61,295 nucleotides of DNA from CAZUAQ01 sp964618455. GTDB taxonomy: Bacteria > Planctomycetota > Phycisphaerae > UBA1845 > PWPN01. Location: positions 1 through 61,295 of the forward strand of contig CAZUAQ010000036.1 of the NCBI GenBank assembly GCA_964618455.1. Reading direction: 5' to 3'. The position numbers and the translations under genes were made by a program. The notes under the pieces are model-generated. The model was not told the DNA's origin and ran no database searches. It saw nothing but the letters and a program-made list of their open reading frames with translations. Shown one piece after another: positions 42,843-51,423 of the stretch (its first letter is position 1; each line of letters opens with the position of its first letter).

Positions 42843-44174
42843 TCACACATACCACCCAAGTGAAACGTACCCGTCCACGAACGGCGTCGTGTGCGACTGT
42901 CGAATGGCGGGATGCGCCTCGGGCAGGATGAAACGCCAGCCCTCGCATCCCTGTCGACGAAGCTCGCCGTTGAGCGTCTCGACGTCGAAGTCGATCGCCT
43001 CCTCGCCGATGATGATGAAGTACGCGGGCACCGCCCCGAGCAGATGCCGCGCGAGATCCGGATAGAAGGTGTTCACGTCCCGTCGCCAGGCATCGCGACC
43101 GTGGTCATCATAGGCGACGTTGAGCACACCCGTCCCAATGGAAAAGTCGATGTACAGGACTGATCTTTCTCGCCCCGTCCCGAGCGGAGGCCCGATCAAT
43201 CCCGGCGGATTGTCTTCGGTCTCCTCCCGGGAGCGGATATCAAAGGGCACCACGCGCCCGGGCGCGAGACTGACGATGCCGCGCCATTCGTCGTGACCGG
43301 AGCTATCCGACACATCCGGTGTGAGGATCGGCGTCTCGGACGTGATTCTGTTCTCCTCGTTGATCGCCGCCGCCTTCGGCCAGCAGCCCAGGATCGACGG
43401 GTGCCCGAGGAGACGGCGCATCGTCTTCTCGATATCCTCCGCCTGGAGGTAGAAGAGAATCTGCTCGCACGAACCTCGGTGCGACTCAAGCTCGGAGATG
43501 AGGAGCCGGGCGGCTTCGGCGCTGAGGTTGCGGCGCGTCTCCCCGGTCGTCTTCTGTTGCTGCATCTGCTTCATGTGCTCGACCAGCGATCCTTCCTTGG
43601 GAAGGTTGGGCAATACGCCGTACGCTCCGATCGAGAAAGTGTGTCGCCGCCCGTCGATCTGAATATCGAAGCTGATCCGGCTGTTCAGCCGATATGCCTC
43701 GCCCACGCGATCCCAGGAATAGCGCTTCTGCGTCCGCTTTCTTCGATCGCACACCGCCAAGTCCTCAGGCCCGACCATGAAGAACTTGCTCGGATGGCGG
43801 TACCAGGTCCAGATCTGTACCGAGCTGCTGAGGATGAAAACGAGACCCATGTAGCCTTCGAGTTCCCTGAATCCACCGACCTCGAACAAGCGACGAATGA
43901 AGATGACGCCCAACAGAATCTGCAAGCCCATCACCCAAGGCATCAGCATCGCCAAGAACGCATGACCTTTGGACCGTTGCCGCTGAAGCTCCATCATGTT
44001 CTGCCCACCGAACTCGCGGCTGCGGCGATCGACCAACTGGCCGCACTCCGGACACGCCCGCCGCGCCGGCAACCCGTCCAGCCGGTATCCGCAAAACGGA
44101 CACACCGCCAGAAGGTCGCTCTCCTCGATCGTTGCTGATGTGGGCGCATCCTCTGCCATCATGTTGATTTCCAT
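42843..44174 (-). CDS. Zinc-ribbon membrane protein of unknown function
   Basis: 443 aa. An N-terminal zinc ribbon has two CxxC pairs (C25, C28, C41, C44: CPFCGYRLDGLP..CPECGQ), a common lead-in of planctomycete membrane proteins. Two transmembrane segments follow (AFLAMLMPWVMGLQILLGVIF and LVFILSSSVQIWTWY). The rest is a large soluble domain with a PH-like start (KFFMVGPEDLAVCDRRKRTQ) and mixed alpha/beta sequence. No catalytic motif is obvious. It is followed on the same strand by unrelated membrane proteins and preceded by a small membrane protein 16 bp away, so it is probably part of a short operon. Confidence 0.75.
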   Translation of the reverse strand: MEINMMAEDAPTSATIEESDLLAVCPFCGYRLDGLPARRACPECGQLVDRRSREFGGQNMMELQRQRSKGHAFLAMLMPWVMGLQILLGVIFIRRLFEVGGFRELEGYMGLVFILSSSVQIWTWYRHPSKFFMVGPEDLAVCDRRKRTQKRYSWDRVGEAYRLNSRISFDIQIDGRRHTFSIGAYGVLPNLPKEGSLVEHMKQMQQQKTTGETRRNLSAEAARLLISELESHRGSCEQILFYLQAEDIEKTMRRLLGHPSILGCWPKAAAINEENRITSETPILTPDVSDSSGHDEWRGIVSLAPGRVVPFDIRSREETEDNPPGLIGPPLGTGRERSVLYIDFSIGTGVLNVAYDDHGRDAWRRDVNTFYPDLARHLLGAVPAYFIIIGEEAIDFDVETLNGELRRQGCEGWRFILPEAHPAIRQSHTTPFVDGYVSLGWYV

Positions 44175-44190
44175 TGTCGCGTCCGCCTGC

Positions 44191-44514
44191 TCAGAGATGG
44201 GACAGAAGCATCACAGTCCGGACGAAGTAGACGATGATCAAGGCCAGGTTAGTCATGGCAAGTATCTTTGCCGTCGGAGATCGCATCTTCCACGCCTGCC
44301 AGATCAGCAGCGGTTCCAGCAATGCCACGAAGAGTCCCGCGCCATCCGGGCCGCCACCACTGGTCGGTCCGCCCAGAAGATAGCGCTCCCCCGGGATGCA
44401 ATAGAGTAAATCGACGCAGATCACCGCCATCAGCACGTTACACAATGCGATGACAACGACAATGGCTTTGATCTGATTCGCGTGATACATGCTTGGCGTG
44501 CTCTCTCTATTCAC
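44191..44514 (-). CDS. Small membrane protein (107 aa)
   Basis: It has three hydrophobic segments (IKAIVVVIALCNVLMAVICV, LFVALLEPLLIWQ, LAMTNLALIIVYFVRTVMLL). The start is GTG at 44514, with GAGGTGG 5 bp upstream; an ATG at 44490 without a site is the alternative. It ends 16 bp before the zinc-ribbon gene and is probably cotranscribed with it. No family recognised. Confidence 0.6.
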   Translation of the reverse strand: MNRESTPSMYHANQIKAIVVVIALCNVLMAVICVDLLYCIPGERYLLGGPTSGGGPDGAGLFVALLEPLLIWQAWKMRSPTAKILAMTNLALIIVYFVRTVMLLSHL

Positions 44515-44558
44515 TCAGCCACCTCAATATATGAAGGAATTGAACGCGTTGACGCCGT

Positions 44559-44750
44559 TCATCTGCTCTTCCACACGCGGCACAATTGCTGTGTGAGACC
44601 GACTGCGCCTGGGATCAGGAAACCAAGTCCCAGTCCGATAGTCACGCTGTGGCGCATGGCCACCAGAATGAAAACGCCGAAACCGATGAACATGACATTG
44701 GCAATGAGCCACAGGACGTGCTTCAACTTCTCATGATGCGGATCCGGCAT
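44559..44750 (-). CDS. Small membrane protein (63 aa)
   Basis: ATG at 44750 with GGAGGGG upstream. It has two hydrophobic helices (VLWLIANVMFIGFGVFILVAM and IGLGLGFLIPGAVGL) and a basic end (RVWKSR). It lies 44 bp before the previous small membrane gene on the same strand and may be in the same operon. No family recognised. Confidence 0.55.
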   Translation of the reverse strand: MPDPHHEKLKHVLWLIANVMFIGFGVFILVAMRHSVTIGLGLGFLIPGAVGLTQQLCRVWKSR

Positions 44751-44828
44751 GGCGACCCCTCCGGCTTCGTCCCGAGCCCGCCCCTTCGCATTTCAGCGCC
44801 GCGCCACACTATACCCCCAATGTCCCCT

Positions 44829-44858
44829 AAAAAACAAAGGCGAGCCGAAGCTCGCCCT
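44829..44858 (-). terminator. dnaK: Rho-independent terminator of dnaK
   Basis: On the minus strand GGCGAGC-TTCG-GCTCGCC (44856 to 44839) is followed by TTTGTTTTTTA. The stable UUCG tetraloop and U-tract, ~100 bp past the dnaK stop, make this a confident terminator. Confidence 0.85.
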
Positions 44859-44904
44859 TGCGTTTCATCTCAATTGTGACATCCGAAACCCGATGTCCGA
44901 CACG

Positions 44905-44950
44905 TCTCATTCATCATTCGACATTCGTCGTTCGGATTTCATCATTCACG
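44905..44950. repeat. Degenerate ATTCATC/ATTCG-type short repeats
   Basis: The stretch between the dnaK stop and its terminator is made of TCATTCATCATTCGACATTC-like units (about five near-copies of a 9-10 base motif). It has no coding role and may be a dispersed repeat. Confidence 0.35.
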
Positions 44951-44953
44951 CCA

Positions 44954-46891
44954 TTACGTCTTCTCTTCGAACTCCGCGTCGATCACGTCCTCGTTCGCTT
45001 TCTTCGACGCGTCGCCGCCGCCAGACTCATCATCGGTCGGTCCCGTACCGCCGCCGAAGCCCGACGCCGTCGGCTGATCGCCCGCCTGCTTCGCCGCCTC
45101 TTCGTACATGATCTTCCCGACCGTCTGCGACGCCTGCTGCAGGTTCGCCAGCGACTTCTCGATGGCGTCCTTGTCGTCGCCCTTCAACGCTTCCTTCACC
45201 TGGTTCATCGCCGACTCCACGTTCGAACGCTCGTCCGCCGGGATCTTCTCCCCGTGCTCGTTCAGCGTCTTCTCCATCTGGTAGACCATCGTGTCTGCCT
45301 GGTTCTTCAGGTCCACCGTCTCGCGACGCGCCTTGTCCTCGGCGGCATGCTCCTCCGCCTCCTGGCGCATCTTGTCGATCTCCTCCTTGCTCAAACCGCT
45401 CGAGCCCTCGATACGGATCGACTGCTCCTTGCTCGTCGCCTTGTCCTTGGCGCTGACGTTCAGAATTCCGTTGGCATCGATGTCGAACGTCACCTCAACC
45501 TGCGGTACGCCGCGCGGTGCCGGCGGAATGCCCTGCAGGTTGAACTGCCCGAGGCTGCGGTTGTGCTGCGCCATCTCGCGCTCGCCCTGCAGCACGTGGA
45601 TCGTCACCTCCGTCTGGCTGTCCGCCGCCGTGCTGAACGTCTCCTTCTTGCTCGTCGGGATCGTCGTGTTCTTCTCGATCAGCTTCGTCATCACACCGCC
45701 CAGCGTCTCCACGCCCAGCGACAGCGGCGTCACGTCCAGCAGCACGATGTCGTCCTTGTCGCCCGACAGCACCGCACCCTGAATGGCGGCACCGATCGCC
45801 ACGACTTCGTCCGGGTTGATGCTCTTGTTCGGCTCCTTGCCGAAAATGTCCTTTGCCAGCTTCTGCACCGCCGGGATACGCGTCGATCCACCGACCAGCA
45901 CCACCTCGTTGATATCGCTCGGCGACAGCTTCGCATCCTTGAGCGCCTGCATCACCGGGCCGCGGCAACGCTCGGTCAGCTTCTCGGTCAACTGCTCGAA
46001 CTTCGACCGCGTGAGCGTCTGCTGCAGGTGCTTCGGACCCGACTGGTCCGCCGTGATGAACGGCAGGTTGATCGTCGTCTCCTGCGTGGTCGACAGCTCG
46101 CACTTGGCCTTCTCGCACGCTTCCTTCAAACGCTGCAACGCCATCGGATCCTTGCGGAGATCGATGCCTTCCTTCTTGCGGAACTCTTCGGCGACGAAGT
46201 TGATCAGTTCCTCGTCGTAGTCGTCACCACCGAGATGGCCGTCACCGTTCGACGCCAGCACCTCGAACACCTTGTCGCCGATGTCGAGGATCGAAATGTC
46301 AAACGTACCGCCACCGAGGTCGAACACCGCGATCTTCTCGTCCGACTTGCGATCGAGCCCGTACGCCAGCGCCGCCGCCGTCGGCTCGTTGATGATCCGT
46401 TCCACCTTCAAACCCGCGATCTCGCCGGCGTCCTTGGTCGCCTGGCGCTGCGAGTCGTTGAAGTACGCCGGCACGGTGATCACCGCCCGGTCCACCGTCT
46501 CGCCCAGGTAATCCTCAGCCGTCTTCTTTAGGTCGCGCAACACCATCGCCGAGACCTCCGGCGGGGTGTACTCCTTGTTGCGGACGTTCACCTTCACCAG
46601 GTCGCTCTCGCCACCGGTGATTGTGTACGGCACGATCTTCTCTTCGTGATGCACTTCGCTGTGCCGGCGGCCCATGAACCGCTTGATCGAGAACACGGTG
46701 TTCTCGGGATTGGTGACCTGCTGATGCCGGGCGACCTGCCCGACCAGGATCTCCCCCTTGTCCGTGAAACCCACCACCGATGGCGTCAACCGCGAACCCT
46801 GCGCGTTGGTCAGGACCTTCGCCTGCTCACCTTCCATGATCGCCACCACCGAATTCGTGGTTCCCAGGTCGATGCCGATGATTTTGGACAT
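44954..46891 (-). CDS. dnaK: Chaperone DnaK (Hsp70)
   Basis: 645 aa from the ATG at 46891 (AAGGAGA upstream), MSKIIGIDLGTTNSVVAIMEG. The ATPase domain has the phosphate-1 motif GIDLGTTNS, VITVPAYFNDSQRQATKDAG, IFDLGGGTFD-type phosphate-2 (AVFDLGGGTFDISIL) and the adenosine motif LVGGSTRIPAVQ. The linker is DIVLLDVTPLSLGVETLGG, followed by the substrate domain and helical lid. The C-terminus ends in an acidic, Gly-rich tail (VIDAEFEEKT). It is the ATP-driven folding chaperone. No grpE or dnaJ is adjacent and no CIRCE element is present upstream, so its heat-shock control is not the HrcA type, at least here. Confidence 0.98.
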   Translation of the reverse strand: MSKIIGIDLGTTNSVVAIMEGEQAKVLTNAQGSRLTPSVVGFTDKGEILVGQVARHQQVTNPENTVFSIKRFMGRRHSEVHHEEKIVPYTITGGESDLVKVNVRNKEYTPPEVSAMVLRDLKKTAEDYLGETVDRAVITVPAYFNDSQRQATKDAGEIAGLKVERIINEPTAAALAYGLDRKSDEKIAVFDLGGGTFDISILDIGDKVFEVLASNGDGHLGGDDYDEELINFVAEEFRKKEGIDLRKDPMALQRLKEACEKAKCELSTTQETTINLPFITADQSGPKHLQQTLTRSKFEQLTEKLTERCRGPVMQALKDAKLSPSDINEVVLVGGSTRIPAVQKLAKDIFGKEPNKSINPDEVVAIGAAIQGAVLSGDKDDIVLLDVTPLSLGVETLGGVMTKLIEKNTTIPTSKKETFSTAADSQTEVTIHVLQGEREMAQHNRSLGQFNLQGIPPAPRGVPQVEVTFDIDANGILNVSAKDKATSKEQSIRIEGSSGLSKEEIDKMRQEAEEHAAEDKARRETVDLKNQADTMVYQMEKTLNEHGEKIPADERSNVESAMNQVKEALKGDDKDAIEKSLANLQQASQTVGKIMYEEAAKQAGDQPTASGFGGGTGPTDDESGGGDASKKANEDVIDAEFEEKT

Positions 46892-47054
46892 ATCTGCATT
46901 CTCCTTGGTGTCGTAAACCCATATAGGGGATATGCCGTGTCGCATTTGGACGCGGGCATACCGTGCCCTGCCAACCTTTTGCAAGTCCGATGCCACCCCG
47001 CCATCGCAAGAAAGATTAGCTCCTAAGTGATTTCTGCTTATAGATTTAGGTAAT

Positions 47055-47069
47055 CCTGTCCGATACAGG
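47055..47069. repeat. Short inverted repeat, dnaK/ACT intergenic region
   Basis: CCTGT (47055-47059) and ACAGG (47065-47069) flank five bases. It lies 15 bp from the larger palindrome and may belong to the same control region. Confidence 0.3.
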
Positions 47070-47083
47070 CGGGGTGCGGCCGG

Positions 47084-47100
47084 TCTGCCAGTCTGGCAGA
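47084..47100. promoter_or_regulatory. 17-bp palindrome between dnaK and ACT gene, operator candidate
   Basis: TCTGCCAG-T-CTGGCAGA is perfectly symmetric and sits in the divergent gap of dnaK and the ACT-domain gene, where it could serve either. Confidence 0.5.
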
Positions 47101-47167
47101 TGCGCGATGGCGGGTGACAGGCGTATCATTCTCTAGAGGACCCTCCAGGTCCGACGGTGACTGTTCC

Positions 47168-47647
47168 ATGACGCTCCAGAAGGATGCCTTCGAAACGATG
47201 GAGGACCAGGGACTCCCTGGCGTACGGCAGCTCTCCGTCTTTCTGGAGAACCGATGCGGTCAGCTCCTCCGCATGACGCAACTCATGGAAAATAAGGACG
47301 TTAGGATTCTCTCGCTCAGCGTCCACGATTCCCTCGAGTGCGCCATCGTCCGCCTGCTGACCGACGACGCGGATGATGCCATTGAACTCCTCCGCAAGGC
47401 GGGCTTCGCGCTGAGCGTGGCGGAGGTCGTCGTGGTGAAAGTTCCGCCGGGGCCTCACGGACTCCTGCAGATCTGGAAGGCTTTGCTTCGCGGTGAGATC
47501 AACGTGGCGTACGCCTATCCCCTGATTTCCCAGAAACACGGCTCGGCCCTGGTGCTGAACGTCGACAGCCTCGAAGTCGCCATGGAAACACTCGCCAACC
47601 AGGGTTACGACGTCCTCGGCGAGGGCGATCTGAAAAACGGCGTCTGA
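47168..47647 (+). CDS. ACT-domain protein
   Basis: 159 aa from the ATG at 47168; an in-frame GTG at 47114 would add 18 residues and neither has a good ribosome site. Two ACT-like beta-alpha-beta units are visible: VRQLSVFLENRCGQLLRMTQLM...ILSLSVHDS, then INVAYAYPLISQKHGSALVLNVDSLEVAMETL. ACT domains bind amino acids or similar small ligands and control enzymes; stand-alone tandem ACT proteins act as small regulators. No amino-acid biosynthesis gene is adjacent. Confidence 0.8.
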   Translation: MTLQKDAFETMEDQGLPGVRQLSVFLENRCGQLLRMTQLMENKDVRILSLSVHDSLECAIVRLLTDDADDAIELLRKAGFALSVAEVVVVKVPPGPHGLLQIWKALLRGEINVAYAYPLISQKHGSALVLNVDSLEVAMETLANQGYDVLGEGDLKNGV

Positions 47648-47844
47648 ACCACGGAAAATGCCATGCCCCTTCACACTGCCACAATGGCACACCAACCTGC
47701 CGGATGACGGAACCGTAAAGCATTGTATGGAAATCACTTAACGATTTCACACCTTTGGCATTCGTCCTGCATTCACAAGGGTACGTATAACAAGAGTGCT
47801 TCGCGGCCGGAGTCAGTGCCGCCCAACGACAGGAGTGTACGGCG

Positions 47845-48543
47845 ATGTTCTTCTTTGATCCCATGTTCATGCTGGTGGTTGCGTTGCCTTTCCTGCTGAT
47901 CGGCTTGCTGGTCCAGGCGAATGTGAAATCGGCATTCTCCCGGGGAAGCAAAATCGGGACGCGCCGCGGCTATACCGGTCGCGATGTTGCCCAGGCGATT
48001 CTGGATGCAAATCATATCAACGACGTGCGCATCGAGCAGGTCCAAGGGTTTCTGAGCGATCACTATGACCCGAAGCACAAAGTACTTCGGCTGAGCCCGG
48101 ACGTGTACTCCGGGCGCTCCGTGGCGTCGGCGGGTGTGGCGGCGCACGAAGTCGGCCATGCCATCCAGCATGCTCGAGGATACGCACCGCTGGTCGTGCG
48201 CAACGCCATCGTGCCGGTAGCGAGCATCGGCTCGGGCATCGGGATGACGCTGGCAATGATCGGCGCAGCGTTCGCCATGCAGCCGCTGGCAGCGGTCGGC
48301 GCGATTCTGTTCTCGGGTGTGGTGATCTTCCAGTTGGTAAACCTGCCGGTCGAGTTCAACGCCAGCTCGCGTGCCCGCCAGACACTGCTGGTCAATGGGC
48401 TGGTCTCGCAGGAAGAGGATCGCGAAGTCGGCAAGGTGCTGAACGCGGCAGCGCTGACGTATGTGGCGGCGACGGTCCAGGCGGTGGTGACGCTGCTCTA
48501 CTTCCTGTGGCGATCGGGCCTGCTTGGCGGAAACCGCCAGTAG
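47845..48543 (+). CDS. YugP-type membrane zinc metalloprotease
   Basis: 232 aa; ATG preceded by AGGAGTG. Begins with a transmembrane segment (residues ~7-25). The zinc site is HEVGH (H101, E102, H105) in VAAHEVGHAIQHARGY, followed by two more hydrophobic segments (~120-165) and a terminal one. The LSPDVYSGRSVASAGVAAHE context is characteristic of the YugP/DUF2268-like family of membrane metalloproteases. The natural substrates are not known. A good terminator follows at 48588. Confidence 0.85.
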   Translation: MFFFDPMFMLVVALPFLLIGLLVQANVKSAFSRGSKIGTRRGYTGRDVAQAILDANHINDVRIEQVQGFLSDHYDPKHKVLRLSPDVYSGRSVASAGVAAHEVGHAIQHARGYAPLVVRNAIVPVASIGSGIGMTLAMIGAAFAMQPLAAVGAILFSGVVIFQLVNLPVEFNASSRARQTLLVNGLVSQEEDREVGKVLNAAALTYVAATVQAVVTLLYFLWRSGLLGGNRQ

Positions 48544-48587
48544 ACAGGTCGGTTTCACGAAAGTACTGATCAAGCGACGAGCTTACG

Positions 48588-48616
48588 ACCCGGGTCAACT
48601 CGACCCGGGTTTTTTC
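48588..48616 (+). terminator. Rho-independent terminator
   Basis: ACCCGGGT (48588-48595) repeats at 48603-48610 around a 7-nt loop; because ACCCGGGT is self-complementary it forms a stem, followed by TTTTT. It ends the metalloprotease transcript. Confidence 0.85.
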
Positions 48617-48727
48617 GTAGAGCCAGGCTCTTCTTCGCAGGTTTGCCGCATGCACGCGATTGGATGATGATGTGTCCGGCGTATAGGAACGGGTTTTCGA
48701 TACGCGGCCTGGAAAGGATGAGCGCGC

Positions 48728-49612
48728 GTGCACAAGGTGGATCGACATCATCTGACGACGCTGTGGCGGATGGCGCTGACGGAGGACGGCTTTCCTGAAG
48801 ACGTGACGTCGCTCGTGGCGATTGATGCCGCCGCCCGGGGTGAGACAGAACTCGTCTCGCGCGAAGACGGCGTGTTCGCGGGCGAGGTGCTGTTCGAGAT
48901 GCTCCGGGAAAACGAGCAACTCGAACTCACACTGGAACCTCAGGTGACGGATAAGGATGTCCTGAAACCCGGCCGGACGATCGCGCGGCTGCGCGGGCCG
49001 GTACGAACCTTGCTTGGTGTGGAGCGGACACTGCTGAATTTTCTGCAGCGCCTGTGCGGGGTGGCGTCGCTGACACACCGTTTCGTGGAGGCGGTCGAAG
49101 GGACGGGCACAGTCATCTATGACACACGGAAAACGCTGCCCGGTTGGCGCAACCTCGACAAGTACGCGGTGCGCTGCGGTGGCGGAAGCAACCAGCGCGA
49201 AGGCTTGCATGACGCCGTGCTCATCAAGGACAACCACCTTGCCGGCTTCGGTGCCGGACGCCTGGCCGCCGGGGCCTTCGAGATGATGAACCGCATTGCG
49301 GAGTTGAAACGCAAGCCGGACTTTGTCGAGTTCGAGGTCGACACGCTGGAGCAGTTGGACGAACTGTTCAAGGTCGTGGGCATCGACGTGATCCTGCTGG
49401 ACAATTTTTCGCTGGAGGCGACACGCGAGGCGGTGGCGCGGCGGGATGCGCTGGGCTTGAAGGGCAGCGTGGCGTTGGAGGCGTCGGGCAATGTTCGTCT
49501 GGACAACGTGCGCGACATTGCCGAGACCGGTGTGGAGCGGATCGCCATCGGCGCGCTGACGCACTCGGCCCAGGCGCTGGACATCGGCATGGATTTCCGC
49601 GTCGGTTCGTGA
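48728..49612 (+). CDS. nadC: Nicotinate-nucleotide pyrophosphorylase (quinolinate phosphoribosyltransferase)
   Basis: 294 aa from a GTG with GGAAAGGATGA upstream. The enzyme decarboxylates and phosphoribosylates quinolinate to nicotinate mononucleotide in NAD synthesis. The signature YDTRKTLPGWRNLDKYAVRCGGGSNQR with its Arg/Lys/His substrate ligands, then LIKDNHL, is intact. FEVDTLEQLDELF, VILLDNFS and EASGNVRLDNVRDIAETGV complete the TIM-barrel phosphate and ribose sites. nadA and nadB are not adjacent. The NtrC-type regulator follows after ~120 bp. Confidence 0.96.
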   Translation: MHKVDRHHLTTLWRMALTEDGFPEDVTSLVAIDAAARGETELVSREDGVFAGEVLFEMLRENEQLELTLEPQVTDKDVLKPGRTIARLRGPVRTLLGVERTLLNFLQRLCGVASLTHRFVEAVEGTGTVIYDTRKTLPGWRNLDKYAVRCGGGSNQREGLHDAVLIKDNHLAGFGAGRLAAGAFEMMNRIAELKRKPDFVEFEVDTLEQLDELFKVVGIDVILLDNFSLEATREAVARRDALGLKGSVALEASGNVRLDNVRDIAETGVERIAIGALTHSAQALDIGMDFRVGS

Positions 49613-49734
49613 ACGACCTCGCCGGGTCATGAAGTGCCGCCGGGCCACCCATCACAATCGCACATCGACCGGCACCGTGCCAGCCGGCTGCTTTTCCTTT
49701 TGACGCGGACACGCCCCGGGGATTCAATAGAACC

Positions 49735-51147
49735 ATGCCCAAGGTGCTGATCGTCGAGGATGAAGCCAGCCTGGCCCGCGCGATGGGTGACGCCCTGACG
49801 GACGAGGGGCACGAAGTGCGCCTCGAGCACGTCGGCGAAAAGGCGATCGACGCCTTCCGCGCGTTCGAACCGCAGGTCATCCTGATGGACGTGCGCCTCG
49901 GCGGTGTGAACGGCCTGGAGATCCTCGAACGCATCAAGCAGGAGTCGCCCGAAACCGAGGCCATCGTCATCACCGCATACGGCAGCGTGGAGGTGGCGGT
50001 CGACGCCATGAAGCGCGGCGCGGCGGAGTTCCTCACCAAGCCGATCGATCTCGATGTGCTGAGCGTGGCTGTGCAGAAGGTCTGGTCGACCTCGCGCGCC
50101 CGGCGCCGGCTCGAACAGTTCCGCAGCGCGCAGCACGAGCGGTTGCGGCAGGTGCAGTTCCTCGGCGAGTCCCCGCCGATCGCGACCATTCGCGAGCAGG
50201 TGCATCGTCTGGCGGCGCGCACCGCCGGTTCGGGCGGCGAGATGCCCGCCATTCTGCTCACCGGAGAGACCGGCACCGGCAAGGATCTCCTGGCCAATTA
50301 CATCCACGCCGCCTTGCCCCATCGCGAGGGCCCCTTCGTCGCGCTGAACTGCAGCGCGGTGCCGTCGGAGCTCTTCGAGTCGGAACTGTTCGGGCACAAG
50401 CGCGGCGCGTTCAGCGGCGCCACCGACGACAAGCCCGGCCTCTTCGAAACCGCGGACGGCGGCACGCTCTTTCTCGACGAGATCGGCGACCTGCCCATCC
50501 CCCTGCAGCCCAAGCTGCTGCGCGCGCTGGAAACGCAGACCATCCGGCGGCTGGGCGAGACGCGCGATCGCGCATTCGACGTGTGCCTGATTGCCGCCAC
50601 CAACCGCGACCCACAGGCGGCCATCGCGGCGGGCAAGTTTCGCGAAGACCTCTACTACCGCCTGCGCGTGGTGGCGATCGAACTTCCACCGCTGCGCGAA
50701 CGCGGCGGCGACATCCTTTTGCTGGCGGATCACTTCTGCGAGAAGATCTCCGCCAAGTACGCCATCGATGCACTCCGGCTGGCCGACGATGCCCGGCGGC
50801 TGGTGGAAGGGCACGCGTGGCCCGGCAACGTGCGGGAGCTCCGCCACGCCCTGGAAAGCGCGGCGCTGAGCATCGGCGGATCCGAGATCGAAGCGCAACA
50901 CCTGCCGCTGGCGGGGGCCACAGATCCGGTCCGCCGGGCGGAGGGCAGTCTCGATGCCGGCCGGCCGATCCGCCTGGAGGACGTCGAGAAGGCGCTCATT
51001 GAGCGGGCCCTGGCGGCGACGGAAGGGAACGTCTCGGCGGCGGCCCGGCTGCTGTCCATCGGGCGGGAGGCGATGCGCTACCGGATGAGCAAGTTCGGTC
51101 TGGGGCCCGGCGGTGACGAGGAACCTGCAGACGAAGAGGCGTCGTGA
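49735..51147 (+). CDS. NtrC-family response regulator with GAFSGA loop
   Basis: 470 aa. The receiver domain has acidic residues ED at 8-9 and phospho-Asp52 (VILMDVRLGG), and Lys in FLTKPI. The AAA+ domain has Walker A GETGTGKD, Walker B GGTLFLDE and FREDLYYRLRV. The sigma54 loop reads GAFSGA instead of GAFTGA. A Fis-type HTH ends the protein (NVSAAARLLSIGREAMRYRM). No kinase is adjacent. It should activate sigma54 promoters, with the caveat of the loop change. Confidence 0.92.
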   Translation: MPKVLIVEDEASLARAMGDALTDEGHEVRLEHVGEKAIDAFRAFEPQVILMDVRLGGVNGLEILERIKQESPETEAIVITAYGSVEVAVDAMKRGAAEFLTKPIDLDVLSVAVQKVWSTSRARRRLEQFRSAQHERLRQVQFLGESPPIATIREQVHRLAARTAGSGGEMPAILLTGETGTGKDLLANYIHAALPHREGPFVALNCSAVPSELFESELFGHKRGAFSGATDDKPGLFETADGGTLFLDEIGDLPIPLQPKLLRALETQTIRRLGETRDRAFDVCLIAATNRDPQAAIAAGKFREDLYYRLRVVAIELPPLRERGGDILLLADHFCEKISAKYAIDALRLADDARRLVEGHAWPGNVRELRHALESAALSIGGSEIEAQHLPLAGATDPVRRAEGSLDAGRPIRLEDVEKALIERALAATEGNVSAAARLLSIGREAMRYRMSKFGLGPGGDEEPADEEAS

Positions 51148-51423
51148 CGGGTGGTTCATATCCACCACCCGGTGGTCGATTTCCTGCGATTCAGATACGC
51201 TGCATGGGGTTTTTATGGACCCTAGGCCGTTGAAAAGGGGATTTTCATGGCTGGCATGGAGCGTGCAATTCCATGAGTGCGTGCCTTCGAGGCGCGGCGA
51301 TTTCCGACTGAGAGACTCCGTTTTTCGTCGCCCATCGCTTAGGCCTGCAAGGTTGGCACGCCCGACCGGGTTCGTTTATCCTGAGTCGTTCTGACGCTCG
51401 AACTGATTTAGAGAACGGAGGAC

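Noticed and set aside
44858..46531. 557-aa plus-strand open frame opposite dnaK
   Set aside because: Long antisense frames on dnaK are a known artefact; the sequence is Leu/Arg-rich without domains.
46892..47167. Search for a CIRCE element before dnaK
   Set aside because: No TTAGCACTC-N9-GAGTGCTAA-like sequence on either strand.
47681..47700. Possible sigma54 promoter (TGGCAC...CTGCC) before the metalloprotease
   Set aside because: The GG-to-GC spacing is one base too long and the -12 half is poor.
49627..51168. 513-aa minus-strand frame opposite the second regulator
   Set aside because: Antisense shadow of a confident AAA+ regulator; no start signal or family.
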